A DNA stretch of 64,000 nucleotides. Source: Echinicola strongylocentroti. GTDB lineage: Bacteria; Bacteroidota; Bacteroidia; Cytophagales; Cyclobacteriaceae. Every line of letters starts with the position of its first letter. The first letter of the stretch is position 1. Positions 63,495 to 64,000 of the stretch are shown piece after piece. The notes under the pieces are model-generated. The model saw nothing but the letters and a program-made list of their open reading frames with translations, was not told the origin of the DNA and did no database searches. A program made the translations under genes and the position numbers. The stretch is taken from contig NZ_CP030041.1 in assembly GCF_003260975.1 (NCBI RefSeq), positions 3,023,001 through 3,087,000 of the forward strand, in the 5' to 3' direction.

Positions 63495-63875
63495 ATGAAT
63501 GGTAAGAAAGGCACAAATATGAAAATTGTTCGCGAAAGGATGTCCGTCCTTTTGGTGGCTATTTGCTGCTTTATCATCTCCAATTCACAGTATTTTTTGA
63601 GCACGACGGAGGACAACCCATCCGATAGTGACTGCATCGAATATTCACAGCATTCTGGGGATGAAGATCAGCATGACCAGACATTTTTGGATGTAGCGAC
63701 AGATGCTGTGGTGGTTCCATTTGCCAGTTTGGTGGCAGAGAGTACCATGAAGTTGATCTATGAGATTATTGGCTTTGAAGAGCAACGTGCCTTGCCACAG
63801 GTGACAATGGCACGATATCCCAGTCATTTTTTAGAAATACTCTTGGAGCAGATAGTGGCTCCAAATGCACCGTAA
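63495..63875 (+). CDS. Hypothetical protein with N-terminal hydrophobic segment
   Basis: A 126-residue protein from the ATG at 63495, or 118 from the ATG at 63519 (MKIVRERMSVLLVAICCFII). One hydrophobic segment near the N-terminus is a signal peptide or anchor; next comes an acidic, His-rich stretch (DSDCIEYSQHSGDEDQHDQ). No family recognised. It precedes the probable secDF start on the same strand. Confidence 0.55.
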   Translation: MNGKKGTNMKIVRERMSVLLVAICCFIISNSQYFLSTTEDNPSDSDCIEYSQHSGDEDQHDQTFLDVATDAVVVPFASLVAESTMKLIYEIIGFEEQRALPQVTMARYPSHFLEILLEQIVAPNAP

Positions 63876-63977
63876 AGTTACTTTTTCTTTTCGCTATTGG
63901 TAGGTTTGGACATCAGCCTATCATTTCCATTGAATTTCAATCAACATTAATTAATAGTTATTTCATTTAAGTAGATC

Positions 63978-64000
63978 ATGCAAAACAAAGGGATCATTGT
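63978..64000 (+). CDS. secDF: Probable start of SecDF protein translocase (cut by window edge)
   Basis: Only MQNKGII is visible. Bacteroidota SecDF fusions often begin MQNKG followed by a hydrophobic segment, so this identity is a guess from seven residues. The start is the ATG at 63978. Confidence 0.35.

Overview
The window reads as chromosomal DNA of a member of the Bacteroidota, most likely a marine Cytophagales/Cyclobacteriaceae species (Echinicola-like). This is inferred from the protein style (many lipoproteins, a lipoprotein sulfatase, a GH29 fucosidase with C-terminal carbohydrate modules, DUF2071, TIGR02436 four-helix-bundle proteins), weak Shine-Dalgarno sites and dense families of short intergenic repeats. 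No rRNA, tRNA, CRISPR array, prophage or recognisable autonomous transposase was found.

Layout. 1-5.9 kb: minus-strand genes (SDR, gamma-glutamylcyclotransferase-like, VOC, lipoprotein, sulfatase, ComF). 5.98-13.1 kb: a plus-strand housekeeping run (AhpD-like, exonuclease III, anti-sigma-type ATPase, YbeY, MnmG, methyltransferase, Ig-like lipoprotein). Five near-perfect parS sites lie between ybeY and mnmG, and the 560-bp AT-rich gap at 13.1-13.7 kb carries about eight DnaA-box-like 9-mers, so this looks like the chromosomal origin region. 13.7-21.2 kb: esterase, CAAX protease, a repeat-bounded GIY-YIG cassette, DUF2071, Tat-exported phosphoesterase, Crp regulator and azoreductase. 21.4-28.3 kb: a fatty-acid beta-oxidation operon (MarR, fadN-type, thiolase, acyl-CoA dehydrogenase) in which both internal gaps hold a four-helix-bundle gene. 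29-44.8 kb: mostly minus-strand accessory genes (helical-repeat protein, tandem GNAT, amidohydrolase, sugar acetyltransferase, histidine kinase with response regulator, DoxX), plus a ZIP transporter and a pentapeptide-repeat protein. 46-64 kb: housekeeping islands (RecG; RsmB-type methyltransferase; fucosidase; M23 peptidase; threonine dehydratase; GlyA-TatC-RpiB; uridine kinase; RdgB; probable start of SecDF) separated by 1-1.5 kb repeat-filled gaps.

The most unusual content is intergenic. Three families look like non-autonomous mobile elements with terminal inverted repeats. One (CCCGG...CCGGG ends, 5-bp TTTAA/TTAAA duplications) sits inside a copy of a second (CCATAGCCGTCAG ends), and two uninterrupted copies of the second supply the empty site. 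A third (ends AATGTCGTTTAGTTA) carries variable internal modules and an invariant hairpin. These families have no transposase in the window and appear to build the large gaps.
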